This document shows, one piece after another, positions 1 to 8,552 of a stretch of DNA of 64,000 nucleotides (its first letter is position 1; each line of letters starts with the position of its first letter). The stretch is from Acidobacteriota bacterium (lineage in GTDB: Bacteria > Acidobacteriota > Terriglobia > Bryobacterales > Bryobacteraceae). The translations under genes and the position numbers were made by a program. The notes under the pieces are model-generated. The model ran no database searches and had not been told where the DNA came from. It saw nothing but the letters and a program-made list of their open reading frames with translations. The stretch spans positions 47,740 to 111,739 of the forward strand of contig JACQDF010000169.1 in NCBI GenBank assembly GCA_016201205.1, in the 5' to 3' direction.

Positions 1-419
1 CGCCTCACAAACAGGAACGGCAGCAAGCCAGTGATGGCGCCGGCAATCAGCGCGGCGCCGCGGAAATCGACGAAGAACCAGACGATCACGTAGCCCGCCA
101 GAAAGCAGCCCAGGCAGGCGTGCACCAGCCGCGCCACATGCCACTTCAGGCCGGCCTGCTCGAGCATCGTCTGAAGCTTGTCGTGAACGTCATACTTTTG
201 CAGCAGCCGGATGGTCACTTTGCCCGCGCTGCGGTCTTCCGTCCGGATGAGGTTCGCCGGACCGGCCGCTTCCTTGGATTTCTTTTTCTTTTCCTTGCTG
301 GTGCCCGCCAGCCGCTGGCGAATGCGGTCCATGTCTGCGTTCTTGAAGGCTCCGGAAAGCAGGTACCACACAGCCACCGAAGTGACCCAAACCAGCAGCA
401 GGATAAGGACAAAACCCAT
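1..419 (-). CDS. tadB: Tad pilus inner-membrane platform protein TadB, N-terminal part (runs off the window)
   Basis: Not in the ORF track as a frame of its own because it is cut by the window edge. Reading the minus strand from the ATG at 417-419 gives a leading hydrophobic helix (MGFVLILLLVWVTSVAVWYLL), then a basic stretch rich in KEKKKK, then a second hydrophobic region near the cut. This is how TadB/TadC proteins, the type II secretion F-domain platform of Tad pili, begin. It starts three bases after the cpaF stop, in the usual cpaF-tadB order, so it should be the platform on which the CpaF motor acts. The F domain itself lies outside the window, so the family call rests on the N-terminus and position. 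It could equally be named tadC-like. Confidence 0.72.
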   Translation of the reverse strand, partial: MGFVLILLLVWVTSVAVWYLLSGAFKNADMDRIRQRLAGTSKEKKKKSKEAAGPANLIRTEDRSAGKVTIRLLQKYDVHDKLQTMLEQAGLKWHVARLVHACLGCFLAGYVIVWFFVDFRGAALIAGAITGLLPFLFVR

Positions 420-422
420 CGC

Positions 423-1781
423 CTAGACCTCCGCCACTTCGTCGAACAGATCCGGCCGCAGCCGGATGCCCGCGGCCAGCAGTTTCTCGTAGAACTTCGG
501 CCGGATGCCGGTGGCTGCAAACCGGCCGACCACTTTGCCTTCCGGCGTCAGGCCGCGTTTTTCAAACACATAGATGTCTTGCAGCGTGACCACTTCGCCT
601 TCCATGCCGGTGACTTCGGTCACGTTGATCACGCGGCGGGAGCCGTCGGAGAAACGCGAAGCCTGCACAAAGATATGCACCGCGCTGGCGATCTGCTGGC
701 GGATGGAAATCAACTGCATGTTGGCGTTGGCCATCGACACCATCACCTCCATGCGCGAGACCGCATCCCGGGGCGAGTTGGCGTGGATCGTGGTGAGCGA
801 GCCGTCATGGCCGGTATTCATGGCCTGCAACATGTCCAGCGCTTCGCCGCCGCGGACTTCGCCGACCACAATGCGGTCCGGGCGCATGCGGAGGCTGTTG
901 ACGAGCAGCTCGCGCTGGCGAACGGCGCCCTGGCCCTCGAGGTTGGGCGGGCGCGTTTCCAGCCGCGCCACGTGCGGCTGCTTCAACTGCAGCTCGGCGG
1001 CGTCTTCGATGGTGACAATTCGTTCCTTGGGGCTGATGAAGAAACTGAGCGCGTTCAACAGCGTGGTCTTGCCGGCGCCGGTGCCGCCGGCGATCACCAC
1101 ATTCAGGCGCGCCTTGACGGCCGCTTCGAGCAGCTCCATCATGCCGGGCGTGAGCGCCCTTTTCTCGACCAGGTCCGCCGGCATGAGCTTGTCCTGGCTG
1201 AACCGGCGGATGGACATCAGCGGCCCGTCGACAGCCAGCGGCGGGATGATGGCGTTCACGCGCGAGCCATCCGCCAGACGGGCATCCACCATGGGCGTCG
1301 ATTCGTCGATGCGGCGGCCCACCTGGGACACGATCTTGTCGATAATGCGCACCAGATGGGCGTCGTCGCGGAAAGTGACGCTGGTCAGCTCGAGTATTCC
1401 GCGCCGCTCGACGTAGACCTGCTTGTGGGTGTTGACCAGAATGTCGCTGATGGTCGGGTCCTGCAACAGCGGCTCCAGCGGCCCCAGTCCGAACACTTCA
1501 TCGAGGACCTCTTCGCAAATCTGCTGCTTCTCGAGCGAGCTCAGCAGCGTGGGCTCGTTGTCGATCAGAGAGAACAGCGCCTGGCGGACTTCGCCGCGCA
1601 CGCGCTGATTATCGATAGTGGCCAGCGCCTCCAGGTTGATCTTATCCAGCAGCTTGCGGTGGAGCGTGAATTTCAGCTCCTGGTACTCCGGCTTGAGCGC
1701 CGTCTTCGGACGGCCGGCGTTCTTGAGAAGCCGTTGTTCCCATGTCAGTTGCTGAGATTTGTGTTCCGTCGTTGGAAGCAT
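423..1781 (-). CDS. cpaF: Tad pilus assembly ATPase CpaF/TadA
   Basis: A 452-residue secretion ATPase of the type II/IV traffic family, which powers assembly of Flp pili at the cytoplasmic face. Visible motifs are Walker A ([14 protein letters not shown]), an Asp box around VTIEDAAEL, Walker B ([19 protein letters not shown]) and a His box ([11 protein letters not shown]). The N-terminal 130 residues match the CpaF all-alpha region ([24 protein letters not shown]). Length is normal for CpaF. It lies between tadZ (gap 3 bases) and tadB (gap 3 bases), so translation is probably coupled. The predicted role follows from the family and the surrounding tad genes. Confidence 0.95.
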   Translation of the reverse strand: MLPTTEHKSQQLTWEQRLLKNAGRPKTALKPEYQELKFTLHRKLLDKINLEALATIDNQRVRGEVRQALFSLIDNEPTLLSSLEKQQICEEVLDEVFGLGPLEPLLQDPTISDILVNTHKQVYVERRGILELTSVTFRDDAHLVRIIDKIVSQVGRRIDESTPMVDARLADGSRVNAIIPPLAVDGPLMSIRRFSQDKLMPADLVEKRALTPGMMELLEAAVKARLNVVIAGGTGAGKTTLLNALSFFISPKERIVTIEDAAELQLKQPHVARLETRPPNLEGQGAVRQRELLVNSLRMRPDRIVVGEVRGGEALDMLQAMNTGHDGSLTTIHANSPRDAVSRMEVMVSMANANMQLISIRQQIASAVHIFVQASRFSDGSRRVINVTEVTGMEGEVVTLQDIYVFEKRGLTPEGKVVGRFAATGIRPKFYEKLLAAGIRLRPDLFDEVAEV

Positions 1782-1784
1782 GTC

Positions 1785-2990
1785 CTAGCTCTCTGTCAGC
1801 ACCGGTTTGGCGTTGAGCACGCCTCCCAGCTTTTTCTTTTCCGCCGCCGATGCGCCCGAGATCTTGGACGCCAGCGTCTCAATGGCGCGGCCCAGCTCGC
1901 AATCGTTGGCCAGCGGCCGACCCAATGTGATGACCCGGTGCAGCGAGAAGTAATCGTTGGGAAAACTGGCGTGCACGGGGCAGTCAAACAGCTTGCCGAT
2001 ATCGGTCCCTCCAATCCCGTCGCGCTTGTTCACGCGATTGACCACAACCTGGAAACGGTCCTTGCCGAAGCCCAACTGGGTGAGCAGCGCAATCGCCTTT
2101 CTGGTCAGGTGGAGACTGGGCAGCTCGGAGGTGGAGACCAGAAACGCCCGCTCGGCCTCGGAAAGCGCCAGCAGGCTCATGCGGTGAAAGATCGCCGGCA
2201 GGTCGATGACAATCCAGTCATACAGGAAACGCAGGTTCTGGAGGATCTCCTGAACCTTGCCTGAATCGATCGACTGGGCAAATGGCGTTTCCGGCGCCGT
2301 GAGAATGTCGACGCCGCCGCAGGTCACCGTATAGTTGCTCCAATTGTTGACATCGAGTGCGCCGTTTTCGAGCACATCCACCAGCGAGTACTTCTGGGAA
2401 ACCTTCAGGAAGAAGCCGACGCTTCCGCCGGTCAAGTCGAAGTCGGCCAGCAGAACGCGCTTGCCGGTGGCCCGCTTGAGAGCGAATGCCGTTTGGGTGG
2501 CCAGCGTGGAGGCGCCCGAGCCCGGCTTGGCGCTTGAGAACACCACCACCTTGCCATGCTCCAGCTCGGTCGCCGATTCCGGCTGCCGCAGCCTGCGGAG
2601 GCGGGCCACTGCTTCCTGCTGCATCGCCAGGTCGAAGGGAGCGTACAGGAATTCGCTCGCGCCCAGACGAACCACCCGCAGGATCACTTCCGAGTCATTG
2701 TGGGTGTGCAGGCCCACCACATGCACCGGCGGGCGCAGGCCGGACAGATAGCGCACCAGACTGCCGGCTTGTTCCAGATCGGAGGACAGATCGAGCAGCA
2801 CCGCTTCCGGCTGGAGCTGCCGCAGCCGGATCTCCAGAGTCTGCTGCGAAGGATAGGATCTGAGGTCGGCCAGAATCTGGAACCCGCGCGCGCGAGGCAC
2901 GGTGGCGAGAAACATGTCAGCCAGATCGCGACTGGGGGCGATCAGGATGGCGTTGATCTCGGTTTCTCGCGTCGGCCGGCGCAAATTCAT
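1785..2990 (-). CDS. cpaE: Tad pilus localisation protein CpaE/TadZ, atypical P-loop
   Basis: A 401-residue protein with an N-terminal receiver-like domain (about 10-125; PEAVLLDLSSD is the likely acidic strand) and a C-terminal ParA/MinD-type ATPase domain (from about 147). In this family it positions the Tad machine at the cell pole. The P-loop reads KPGSGAST: the signature lysine is present (K155), but the Walker lysine is replaced by alanine (A160). The switch regions DFDLTGG and WIVIDLPA are still recognisable. Loss of the second lysine is known among TadZ proteins and suggests weak or absent ATP hydrolysis. It sits in operon between the secretin gene (gap 32 bases) and cpaF. Confidence 0.9.
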   Translation of the reverse strand: MNLRRPTRETEINAILIAPSRDLADMFLATVPRARGFQILADLRSYPSQQTLEIRLRQLQPEAVLLDLSSDLEQAGSLVRYLSGLRPPVHVVGLHTHNDSEVILRVVRLGASEFLYAPFDLAMQQEAVARLRRLRQPESATELEHGKVVVFSSAKPGSGASTLATQTAFALKRATGKRVLLADFDLTGGSVGFFLKVSQKYSLVDVLENGALDVNNWSNYTVTCGGVDILTAPETPFAQSIDSGKVQEILQNLRFLYDWIVIDLPAIFHRMSLLALSEAERAFLVSTSELPSLHLTRKAIALLTQLGFGKDRFQVVVNRVNKRDGIGGTDIGKLFDCPVHASFPNDYFSLHRVITLGRPLANDCELGRAIETLASKISGASAAEKKKLGGVLNAKPVLTES

Positions 2991-3022
2991 GCTCGCTTCT
3001 CCGGGTGTGGCTCCGGTTCCTC

Positions 3023-4384
3023 CTATTTCTTTTTCGGCGTCGCCGCTTTACTCATCGTGGCCGGCGTGTTGGGCGTCACATTCGGGAGGAACTCACGTGG
3101 AAACGTGGGCAGCGGCTTTGGATCCGTAATCTGCAACGGCATGGTGACTTCCGGCGTCACCATCACCACCAGCTCGGTCTTGGTCTTGTTCTCCGAACGG
3201 CTCTTGAACAGCACGCCGAGGATGGGAATGCTGGCCAGGCCCGGGATCTTGCTGAATGAGTCGTTCACGCGGTCGTCCAGCAGGCCGCCAATCACGAAGC
3301 TCTGGCCCTCGCCCAGCTCGACATCGGTTTCCACCTTGCGCGTGGACAGCGCCGGAATCGTGAACCCGCTGAAGGTGACGGCATTGGCCAGATCGATGGT
3401 GGACACTTCGGGCCGCACGTGCATCTTGATGGTCTTGTTAGCGGTGATCTGCGGGTTGAAGTTCAGCCGGATGCCGAACTCGCGAAACTGGATGGTGACG
3501 GCGCCGGCGTTGGCGCCGCCCTGCAACACCGGAACGGGGAACTCGCCGCCGACGTGGAAGCTGGCTTCTTTGCCGTTGGTGGTGACCAGGTTCGGCTCGG
3601 CCAGAATCTGGAGCACGCCTTGCTGCTGGAGCGCTTTGATAAAGCCGCCGAAGTTGAGGTCCGGCCGGAACAGGAAAATGTTCAACGCATCCGAGATGGA
3701 GAAGCTCGACTGAAAGCCGGTGTTCTGGCCGGGGATCGTCGTATCCACGCGGTTGGCGCTCGGCGCCGAGAACTGCTGCGTCGTGGCCCGGCCGATGGTG
3801 TTCAAAGCGCCGGAGGTAAACAGGTTCACCCCGAAGGCCGAGATCGCATTGCGGTTGAGTTCGGCGAACTTGACCCGCAGCACAATCTGTTTCTCGACCC
3901 CGGCCGCGCTGAGTTGCAGGTTGTTCACCACGCTCTTGGCCAGCGGCGCCGCCAGCACGGCCGCGCGATCGGCGATCGCCTGCGAGCTGACCCGGCCCGT
4001 CAACGAAAGGGAATCCCGGGCTGCCTGCACCGAGATCTCCTCGTTCGGGAAGGTCTCCTTCAACAGGCGGCGCAACGGCTCCAGGTTCGGCTCGACGTTG
4101 ACGTTGTAGAAAGTGCGCTGGCCGGTTTTCGACCAGACCACGACCGTGGCCGCCCCCAGCCCCTTGCCATGAAGCAGGATCTCTCGCGTGGTGGCCGGTA
4201 CCGCGTCCACGGTATCCGGGCTGGACGTCGAGATCCTTGCGATGTCCTCCGGGTAATCGATCACCACGCTCTTTCCCAGGGCTACCCGGATTTCGTCGGC
4301 AGCCTGGCCGAAAGCCAGGCCGGCAAACCAGGCAGCCGTCAGAGTAAGGAACAGACCGTGCCGGAATCGAGTGCTTGCCTTCAT
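3023..4384 (-). CDS. cpaC: Tad pilus secretin CpaC/RcpA
   Basis: A 453-residue outer-membrane secretin. It has a signal peptide (MKASTRFRHGLFLTLTAAWFAGLAFG|QA). Next come a pilus N-terminal domain (about 30-100, LGKSVVIDYPEDIARISTSSP), a BON-like segment (about 105-165, LTGRVSSQAIADRAAVLA) and the secretin core (about 170-430), with the typical VETDVELGEGQSFVIGGLLDD and P-G-L-A-x-I-P-I-LGVLFKS signatures. The C-terminal tail is proline and lysine rich. It forms the outer-membrane channel for Flp pili. Neighbours are cpaB (gap 31 bases upstream) and tadZ. Confidence 0.94.
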   Translation of the reverse strand: MKASTRFRHGLFLTLTAAWFAGLAFGQAADEIRVALGKSVVIDYPEDIARISTSSPDTVDAVPATTREILLHGKGLGAATVVVWSKTGQRTFYNVNVEPNLEPLRRLLKETFPNEEISVQAARDSLSLTGRVSSQAIADRAAVLAAPLAKSVVNNLQLSAAGVEKQIVLRVKFAELNRNAISAFGVNLFTSGALNTIGRATTQQFSAPSANRVDTTIPGQNTGFQSSFSISDALNIFLFRPDLNFGGFIKALQQQGVLQILAEPNLVTTNGKEASFHVGGEFPVPVLQGGANAGAVTIQFREFGIRLNFNPQITANKTIKMHVRPEVSTIDLANAVTFSGFTIPALSTRKVETDVELGEGQSFVIGGLLDDRVNDSFSKIPGLASIPILGVLFKSRSENKTKTELVVMVTPEVTMPLQITDPKPLPTFPREFLPNVTPNTPATMSKAATPKKK

Positions 4385-4415
4385 TTGAGTCTTCCCCGCT
4401 AACTGAAAACTTTGC

Positions 4416-5300
4416 TTACGGATTCTTCACGTTGGAAACGGTTTCCACCGTCTTTTTGTCGCCGCGAATCACGATAATCTGATCGACGGGCGGCGCTGGC
4501 GGCGGCGGTGGCGGCGGGGCCGCCTGCGCGACCACGACCGGTTTTGGTCTGGGACGCGGCGCCGGAGCAGCCGCCTGCTGCTTTCTGACCACGCCTCCAT
4601 ACAGTTCCGCAACCTGACGTCCGGAGGTCTTCTCGATGGACTGGTCGCTGCCGTTGCGGAGCACAAGCTGGATACGGCCTTCGTTGGTGGCTAAGGTGAT
4701 CACTTCAGCCTGATCGGGTGTCACCAGCAGCGTCACGTTGGGAGCGCTAATGGCCTGGCCGCGCGCATCCGGCTGGATGGTGGTGCCGGCCGTCAGAACC
4801 AGAATGTTCTGCAAAACGGTGGTGGTGATCGTGCCCTCGTGCCCCGGAGGATGCCCTGTCACCAGCACATCCACCCGCATACCCGGCATCACGAAGCCGG
4901 CCACGCCCACCACGTCATTCACCCGCACGGTGACGGCCCGCATTCCAACCGGAATGATGGGCGCGATCCCCAGACCGCTGCCGCGGGCAGCCAGGCGCCC
5001 TTCCAGCAGCGGTTCGTCCAGCAGAATATTACTGATCACCGGACGGTCGATTACCTCCTCCACTTTCGCAAAGCCGTTCTTGGGGAACTGCTCCGCGGTC
5101 ACCTTCGTCACCTTCACATCGGCAGGCTTCACGGTGATGCCAATCGAAAGGGGCTTGGCAGCCACCACCAGGTCTTTCAACTCCCCCTGGTCGGTTTTCT
5201 TGGCGCCGCCCGCCCGAGCCGTCATCTGATAGAACAGGCTGGACACCACCAGCGCGAACAACAGGCTTACTCCCAAGACAGTCAGAAACCTGCGATCCAT
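4416..5300 (-). CDS. cpaB: Tad pilus assembly protein CpaB/RcpC (SAF domain)
   Basis: A 294-residue periplasmic protein with an N-terminal anchor (FLTVLGVSLLFALVVSSLFYQM) and a SAF domain (about 45-105: VVAAKPLSIGITVKPADVKVTKV). The RcpC core follows (GMRAVTVRVNDVVGVAGFVMPGMRVDVLVTG, then TTVLQNILVLTAG). In the family it supports the secretin. The C-terminus has an oxidised-proline-like run of eight prolines within a Pro/Ala linker before a short final segment. It lies 58 bases after cpaA and 31 bases before cpaC in the same operon. Confidence 0.93.
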   Translation of the reverse strand: MDRRFLTVLGVSLLFALVVSSLFYQMTARAGGAKKTDQGELKDLVVAAKPLSIGITVKPADVKVTKVTAEQFPKNGFAKVEEVIDRPVISNILLDEPLLEGRLAARGSGLGIAPIIPVGMRAVTVRVNDVVGVAGFVMPGMRVDVLVTGHPPGHEGTITTTVLQNILVLTAGTTIQPDARGQAISAPNVTLLVTPDQAEVITLATNEGRIQLVLRNGSDQSIEKTSGRQVAELYGGVVRKQQAAAPAPRPRPKPVVVAQAAPPPPPPPAPPVDQIIVIRGDKKTVETVSNVKNP

Positions 5301-5358
5301 AGCGTCACCTTCCTTAAAAAGCCACCTTTGCTTTGATCGTCATTTGCTGGAACTTTCT

Positions 5359-5811
5359 TTAGCGGGGTACCAGGGAAAGCCAGACCCCGGCCGCAATCGC
5401 CGGCGCATACGGGATCGCCTTTGGCTCGGCCGCCCCTTTTTCCTTTCGAACGAGCCCCTGGAACCACCTCACGCCGATCACGGCAGCCGCCAGCAAGCCG
5501 CCCAGCAGCCCCGTCCACAAAGCCGCTTCCAGCAGCCGCCCCACTCCGAGCAGGGCGCCGAAACCGGCCATCAGCTTGACATCTCCTCCTCCCATCCCCC
5601 CCAGCAGATAAAAGATAAGGAAAATTCCGAATCCAGCCGCCGCGCCTGCCGCCGCCGAGCCCAAACCGACCCAGCCTTTCTGGTACACTTGCCAGCCGAA
5701 CCCCGCCAGCAACGCCGTGAGAGGAATCCAGTTCGAGATGTTGCGCCGCCACAAGTCTTCAATCGAGGCGGCCAATCCGACAATCACCGCGATCCAGACT
5801 TGAGCCGTCAT
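5359..5811 (-). CDS. cpaA: prepilin peptidase CpaA/TadV
   Basis: A 150-residue type IV prepilin peptidase of the short, methylase-less A24 type that matures Flp prepilins. Two catalytic aspartates are visible: the first in ASIEDLWRRNISNW and the second in the GGMGGGDVKLMAGFG signature. Four to five hydrophobic segments make it an inner-membrane protein. The ORF track extends upstream to 6159, but that extension is proline/arginine-rich non-protein-like sequence. The start chosen (ATG 5809-5811) has an AGGGAGA ribosome site and gives the usual length. It is the first recognisable gene of the tad operon; the pilin gene it should process is not in the window. Confidence 0.9.
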   Translation of the reverse strand: MTAQVWIAVIVGLAASIEDLWRRNISNWIPLTALLAGFGWQVYQKGWVGLGSAAAGAAAGFGIFLIFYLLGGMGGGDVKLMAGFGALLGVGRLLEAALWTGLLGGLLAAAVIGVRWFQGLVRKEKGAAEPKAIPYAPAIAAGVWLSLVPR

Positions 5812-6224
5812 CCGTTCTCCCTGCGAGTGGTCTCGGCGGGAGCGCGCATCCGCATCCGGCGCGGCGGCTGCCCGGTTGAAGCACGAGAGCGAAACCCATC
5901 CAGGAGCGTGGGCGCCAGGAAGCCGGCCTGTAAGGCGAATTGCCCTAAGGGAATCCCGCTCGGAAGGCGCCACTTGCCTAAGAGTCCGGCCGCAAAACGG
6001 CTGCCCGCGGGACCAGCCGCCGATTCCCCGGCTACCCGGTGGGCCGTATCCGGCCCTGTGCGGGCGACGTGGGAAGAGTCTCCCTGCCCGTGGGTCTTTC
6101 CCGCTTTCATGATGGCGTGATCTCCACTCCCTACCTTCGGTTGCTTCGGTGGTTTTCATTAGATAAAGAGGGGAGTTTTTCCCGGATGGCGGAGCATTCC
6201 CGCATCAGTACTGAGCGAGGGAAA
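5812..6224 (-). other. 413-bp GC-rich leader upstream of the tad operon, no gene seen
   Basis: No ORF here has protein-like composition and no Flp pilin reading frame was found. On the transcribed (minus) strand the region is rich in potential hairpins. The clearest is a perfect stem GGGCCG-GATA-CGGCCC (6041-6056). Further on are two consecutive similar segments, TTAGGCAAGTGGCGCCTT and TTAGGGCAATTCGCCTTA, each able to form a short AGGC/GCCT stem. It could be a structured 5' leader of the tad transcript. I compared it by eye with c-di-GMP-I and cobalamin riboswitch consensus sequences and did not find the conserved cores. Confidence 0.4.
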
Positions 6225-7805
6225 CTAGTACCGTTGTACCCGCTCGAAAAACAAAGCCATCCCATCGTCATCGGCCAAACGCCACCCCGGGTGATGCTTC
6301 AACAGTGACGCCAGCGGCCAATCCACGGGCGTCAGAACATACTCGAAGCGGTGCTTGTCCACGAGGCGCTCCCATTCCCAATGGCCCTGCATCATTCGCA
6401 GATATTCGTTGCCGAGCTCTTTTCCGAAAAAATCACTCCGCCCGTCCACGAACACCTTTTGCCTCGGATACTGACGGTAAATCAGGTAATCACCCCATTG
6501 GTCCATGGTGAGCGTGCGGCCGGAGGCCATCTTCTCCCCATGCCGCTCGACCATCCTGGCCGGAAATTTCTCAGCCGGGAAATCCTTCGGCCACCGCGTA
6601 ACCGGCTCCGGCAGCACGGCAAACGCCAGCGCCGCCGCCACGATCCACAGGCTGGACCGGCGGCAGGCAGGGACCATATCCGCCGCCAGGCTGGCCAGGA
6701 TGCCACGAATGGTCTTCTTGCTTCCCGTGTCCACCACGCGATGCCACAATGCGGTAAGCCCTTCAGCCACCCACGGGGCAGCGACAATCATGAACAGCGG
6801 CACGTGCCGGACGCTGGTGAGCGCCGAATGCGCCCAGAACAGAATCCACAGCGGACCCACCAGCTCCCGCTTCGACAGCAGCCACACCGATGTCATCAGC
6901 CCGGCAAACAGCATCACCTCAAAATGGAGCATGCTTTCGGTGCGAAAACTGGGCGATTGAAACTCCTGCACCACGTCTTTGATCCAGTCCGAGCGCAGGT
7001 ATTCGAGCACATGGGCATGGAGCTTCCAGCCGTAGGGATTGACCAGCGTCAGCAGCCCGCAAAGCAGCGCCAGCAGCGCGTAGCGGCGAACCGGCTGCCA
7101 GTTCCAGCTCCGCCCGGCGAGCCCTTCGAGCGCCGTCTCTGCCGCCGTGCCGGCGACCAGAAGGCCCAGGCAGGCGATCAAAGCCAGGAACCCGCCGTGC
7201 GTGTTGACCCAAATCACCGTCAGCGGCGCCAGCAGCCAGATCCTGTGGCCGGGCCGGCGGCGGTCCGCGTCCATCACCCACATCGCGACCGTGATGCCGA
7301 GCAGCGTGAACACATGCGGCCGCGCCAGATAGTGAATCGAAGATGCACCGAACACCAGCAGCGATGCCAGCAAGGCGGCAAACGGAGTCGCGCCACGCCA
7401 GATCATGTGCCGGAACAGCAGCGTCCCGAACGCGGAAATCACCAGCGCGGAAACAAGAATCAGGCCTTTGAGCCCGGCCGTCTGATGCAGTTTCGCGTAC
7501 AGCACGTCGCTGAGCCATTCCCAGGCGAACCACGGCTCGTCTTGCCTGGAGAACGAGAACAGGTCCGTCTTGGGAACACGGTTGTGCTCGAGGATCCACT
7601 CGCCGGTGCGGATGTGCCAGCCGGTGTCTCCGTCTGACAGCAGGCCGCTCCAGCCGCCGGAGCCAGTGGCAAACAGCCAGACGAACACCGCCAGAAAGAG
7701 GCAATCCGACAGCGACGGCAGCAGGAAACGCAGCGAGCCCCTAACCAGGTAGGAGGCCGGCTGGGGGAGGGCAGGATTCGGCAAGACGGAATGCGAGCTG
7801 GCCAA
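6225..7805 (-). CDS. polytopic membrane protein of unknown function
   Basis: About 526 residues with roughly ten hydrophobic segments (for example FLLPSLSDCLFLAVFVWLFATG, LLAPLTVIWVNTHGGFLALIACLGLLVAGT, YALLALLCGLLTLVNPYGW). The loop GLLSDGDTGWHIRTGEWILEHNRVPKTDLFSF resembles extracytoplasmic loops of GT-C-like membrane proteins common in acidobacteria. A soluble C-terminal part holds VFVDGRSDFFGKELGNEYLRMM. No catalytic signature proves a glycosyltransferase. The track starts at 7898, but I use the TTG at 7803-7805: it has an AGGAGG site overlapping the stop codon of the regulator gene upstream, so the two genes are probably translationally coupled. Confidence 0.6.
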   Translation of the reverse strand: MASSHSVLPNPALPQPASYLVRGSLRFLLPSLSDCLFLAVFVWLFATGSGGWSGLLSDGDTGWHIRTGEWILEHNRVPKTDLFSFSRQDEPWFAWEWLSDVLYAKLHQTAGLKGLILVSALVISAFGTLLFRHMIWRGATPFAALLASLLVFGASSIHYLARPHVFTLLGITVAMWVMDADRRRPGHRIWLLAPLTVIWVNTHGGFLALIACLGLLVAGTAAETALEGLAGRSWNWQPVRRYALLALLCGLLTLVNPYGWKLHAHVLEYLRSDWIKDVVQEFQSPSFRTESMLHFEVMLFAGLMTSVWLLSKRELVGPLWILFWAHSALTSVRHVPLFMIVAAPWVAEGLTALWHRVVDTGSKKTIRGILASLAADMVPACRRSSLWIVAAALAFAVLPEPVTRWPKDFPAEKFPARMVERHGEKMASGRTLTMDQWGDYLIYRQYPRQKVFVDGRSDFFGKELGNEYLRMMQGHWEWERLVDKHRFEYVLTPVDWPLASLLKHHPGWRLADDDGMALFFERVQRY

Positions 7806-7815
7806 AGGGTTCCTC

Positions 7816-8487
7816 CTAGTCGCCGCCCGAGGAGGCAGGCTCCAGCACCAGGTCCTCCCCGGCGTCCAGACCCAGCAGCTTGCGGCCGTGAACCGCAAGC
7901 TCGAAGCGGTCCTTGACGCCGGTTTTCTCGAAGATATGCATCAGGTGGACTTTCACCGTGCCGGGGGTGATGGAAAGCTCGCCGGCGATCTCCTTGTTGC
8001 GCATACCGCGGCACAGGCAGCGGACGATTTCGCGCTCCCGCGGCGTGAGCTGCGGGCCCTGACGCCTGCTCAGAAAACCGACCACCTGGCTGCTGACGCT
8101 GTGCTCGATCCAGACGCTGCCTTTGGCGACTGCTCGCAGGCATTCGAGCACCGAGGCCACCGGCAATGTCTTCTTCAGGATGCCGTGAGCGCCCAATTGC
8201 AGCGCGCGAAAGCACTCGACCTCAGACATCTCGGTGACCCACAGCACAGCCAGCGTGCCCGGGGATGCAGCTTTGCTGTCAGTGAGCAGCCGGAAGGCTT
8301 GTTTCAGCCCGCCGCTCTGATCCAGCAGAGCAATCTGCGGGCGCGAGTCCCGGATCATTTGGAGCGCCTCGGCGGCCTGGGTGGCCGTGCCGGCCAGATA
8401 CAGGTCTTCCACGCCGTCCAGAATCCGCCGCAGCCCTTCGAGGACGATCGGTTGCGGCTCGTACGCGAACAGAGTGATAGCGCTCAC
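7816..8487 (-). CDS. NarL/FixJ-type response regulator with degenerate receiver
   Basis: About 223 residues. The C-terminus is a LuxR-type helix-turn-helix (LTPREREIVRCLCRGMRNKEIAGELSITPGTVKVHLMHIF). The N-terminus is receiver-like (LFAYEPQPIVLEGLRRIL), where the usual acidic pair is replaced by YE. A possible acceptor aspartate remains in IALLDQSG, and a KK pair stands in GILKKTLP. I use the GTG at 8485-8487 with a GGGGAACGAG site; the longer track frame to 8790 adds arginine/proline-rich sequence. No histidine kinase is adjacent, so it is an orphan, perhaps phosphorylation-independent. Its stop codon carries the ribosome site of the next gene. Confidence 0.85.
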   Translation of the reverse strand: MSAITLFAYEPQPIVLEGLRRILDGVEDLYLAGTATQAAEALQMIRDSRPQIALLDQSGGLKQAFRLLTDSKAASPGTLAVLWVTEMSEVECFRALQLGAHGILKKTLPVASVLECLRAVAKGSVWIEHSVSSQVVGFLSRRQGPQLTPREREIVRCLCRGMRNKEIAGELSITPGTVKVHLMHIFEKTGVKDRFELAVHGRKLLGLDAGEDLVLEPASSGGD

Positions 8488-8552
8488 AGTCTCGTTCCCC
8501 GAGTATCGGCAATTCAGATGGGAACAATTAGGGCTGTCGCCGGCAGCTTTGT

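Noticed and set aside
120-2264. 714-residue plus-strand ORF across the tad genes
   Set aside because: Composition is His/Arg/Gln rich with no motifs; it is a shadow of cpaF and tadZ, whose minus-strand frames carry full family signatures.
5812-6110. 100-residue ORF as a possible Flp pilin
   Set aside because: No hydrophobic pilin helix and no G/xxxxEF/Y cleavage site.
5941-6110. c-di-GMP or cobalamin riboswitch in the tad leader
   Set aside because: Conserved core sequences (GCACAGGGCAAACC, GCCAGGAGACC) are not present.
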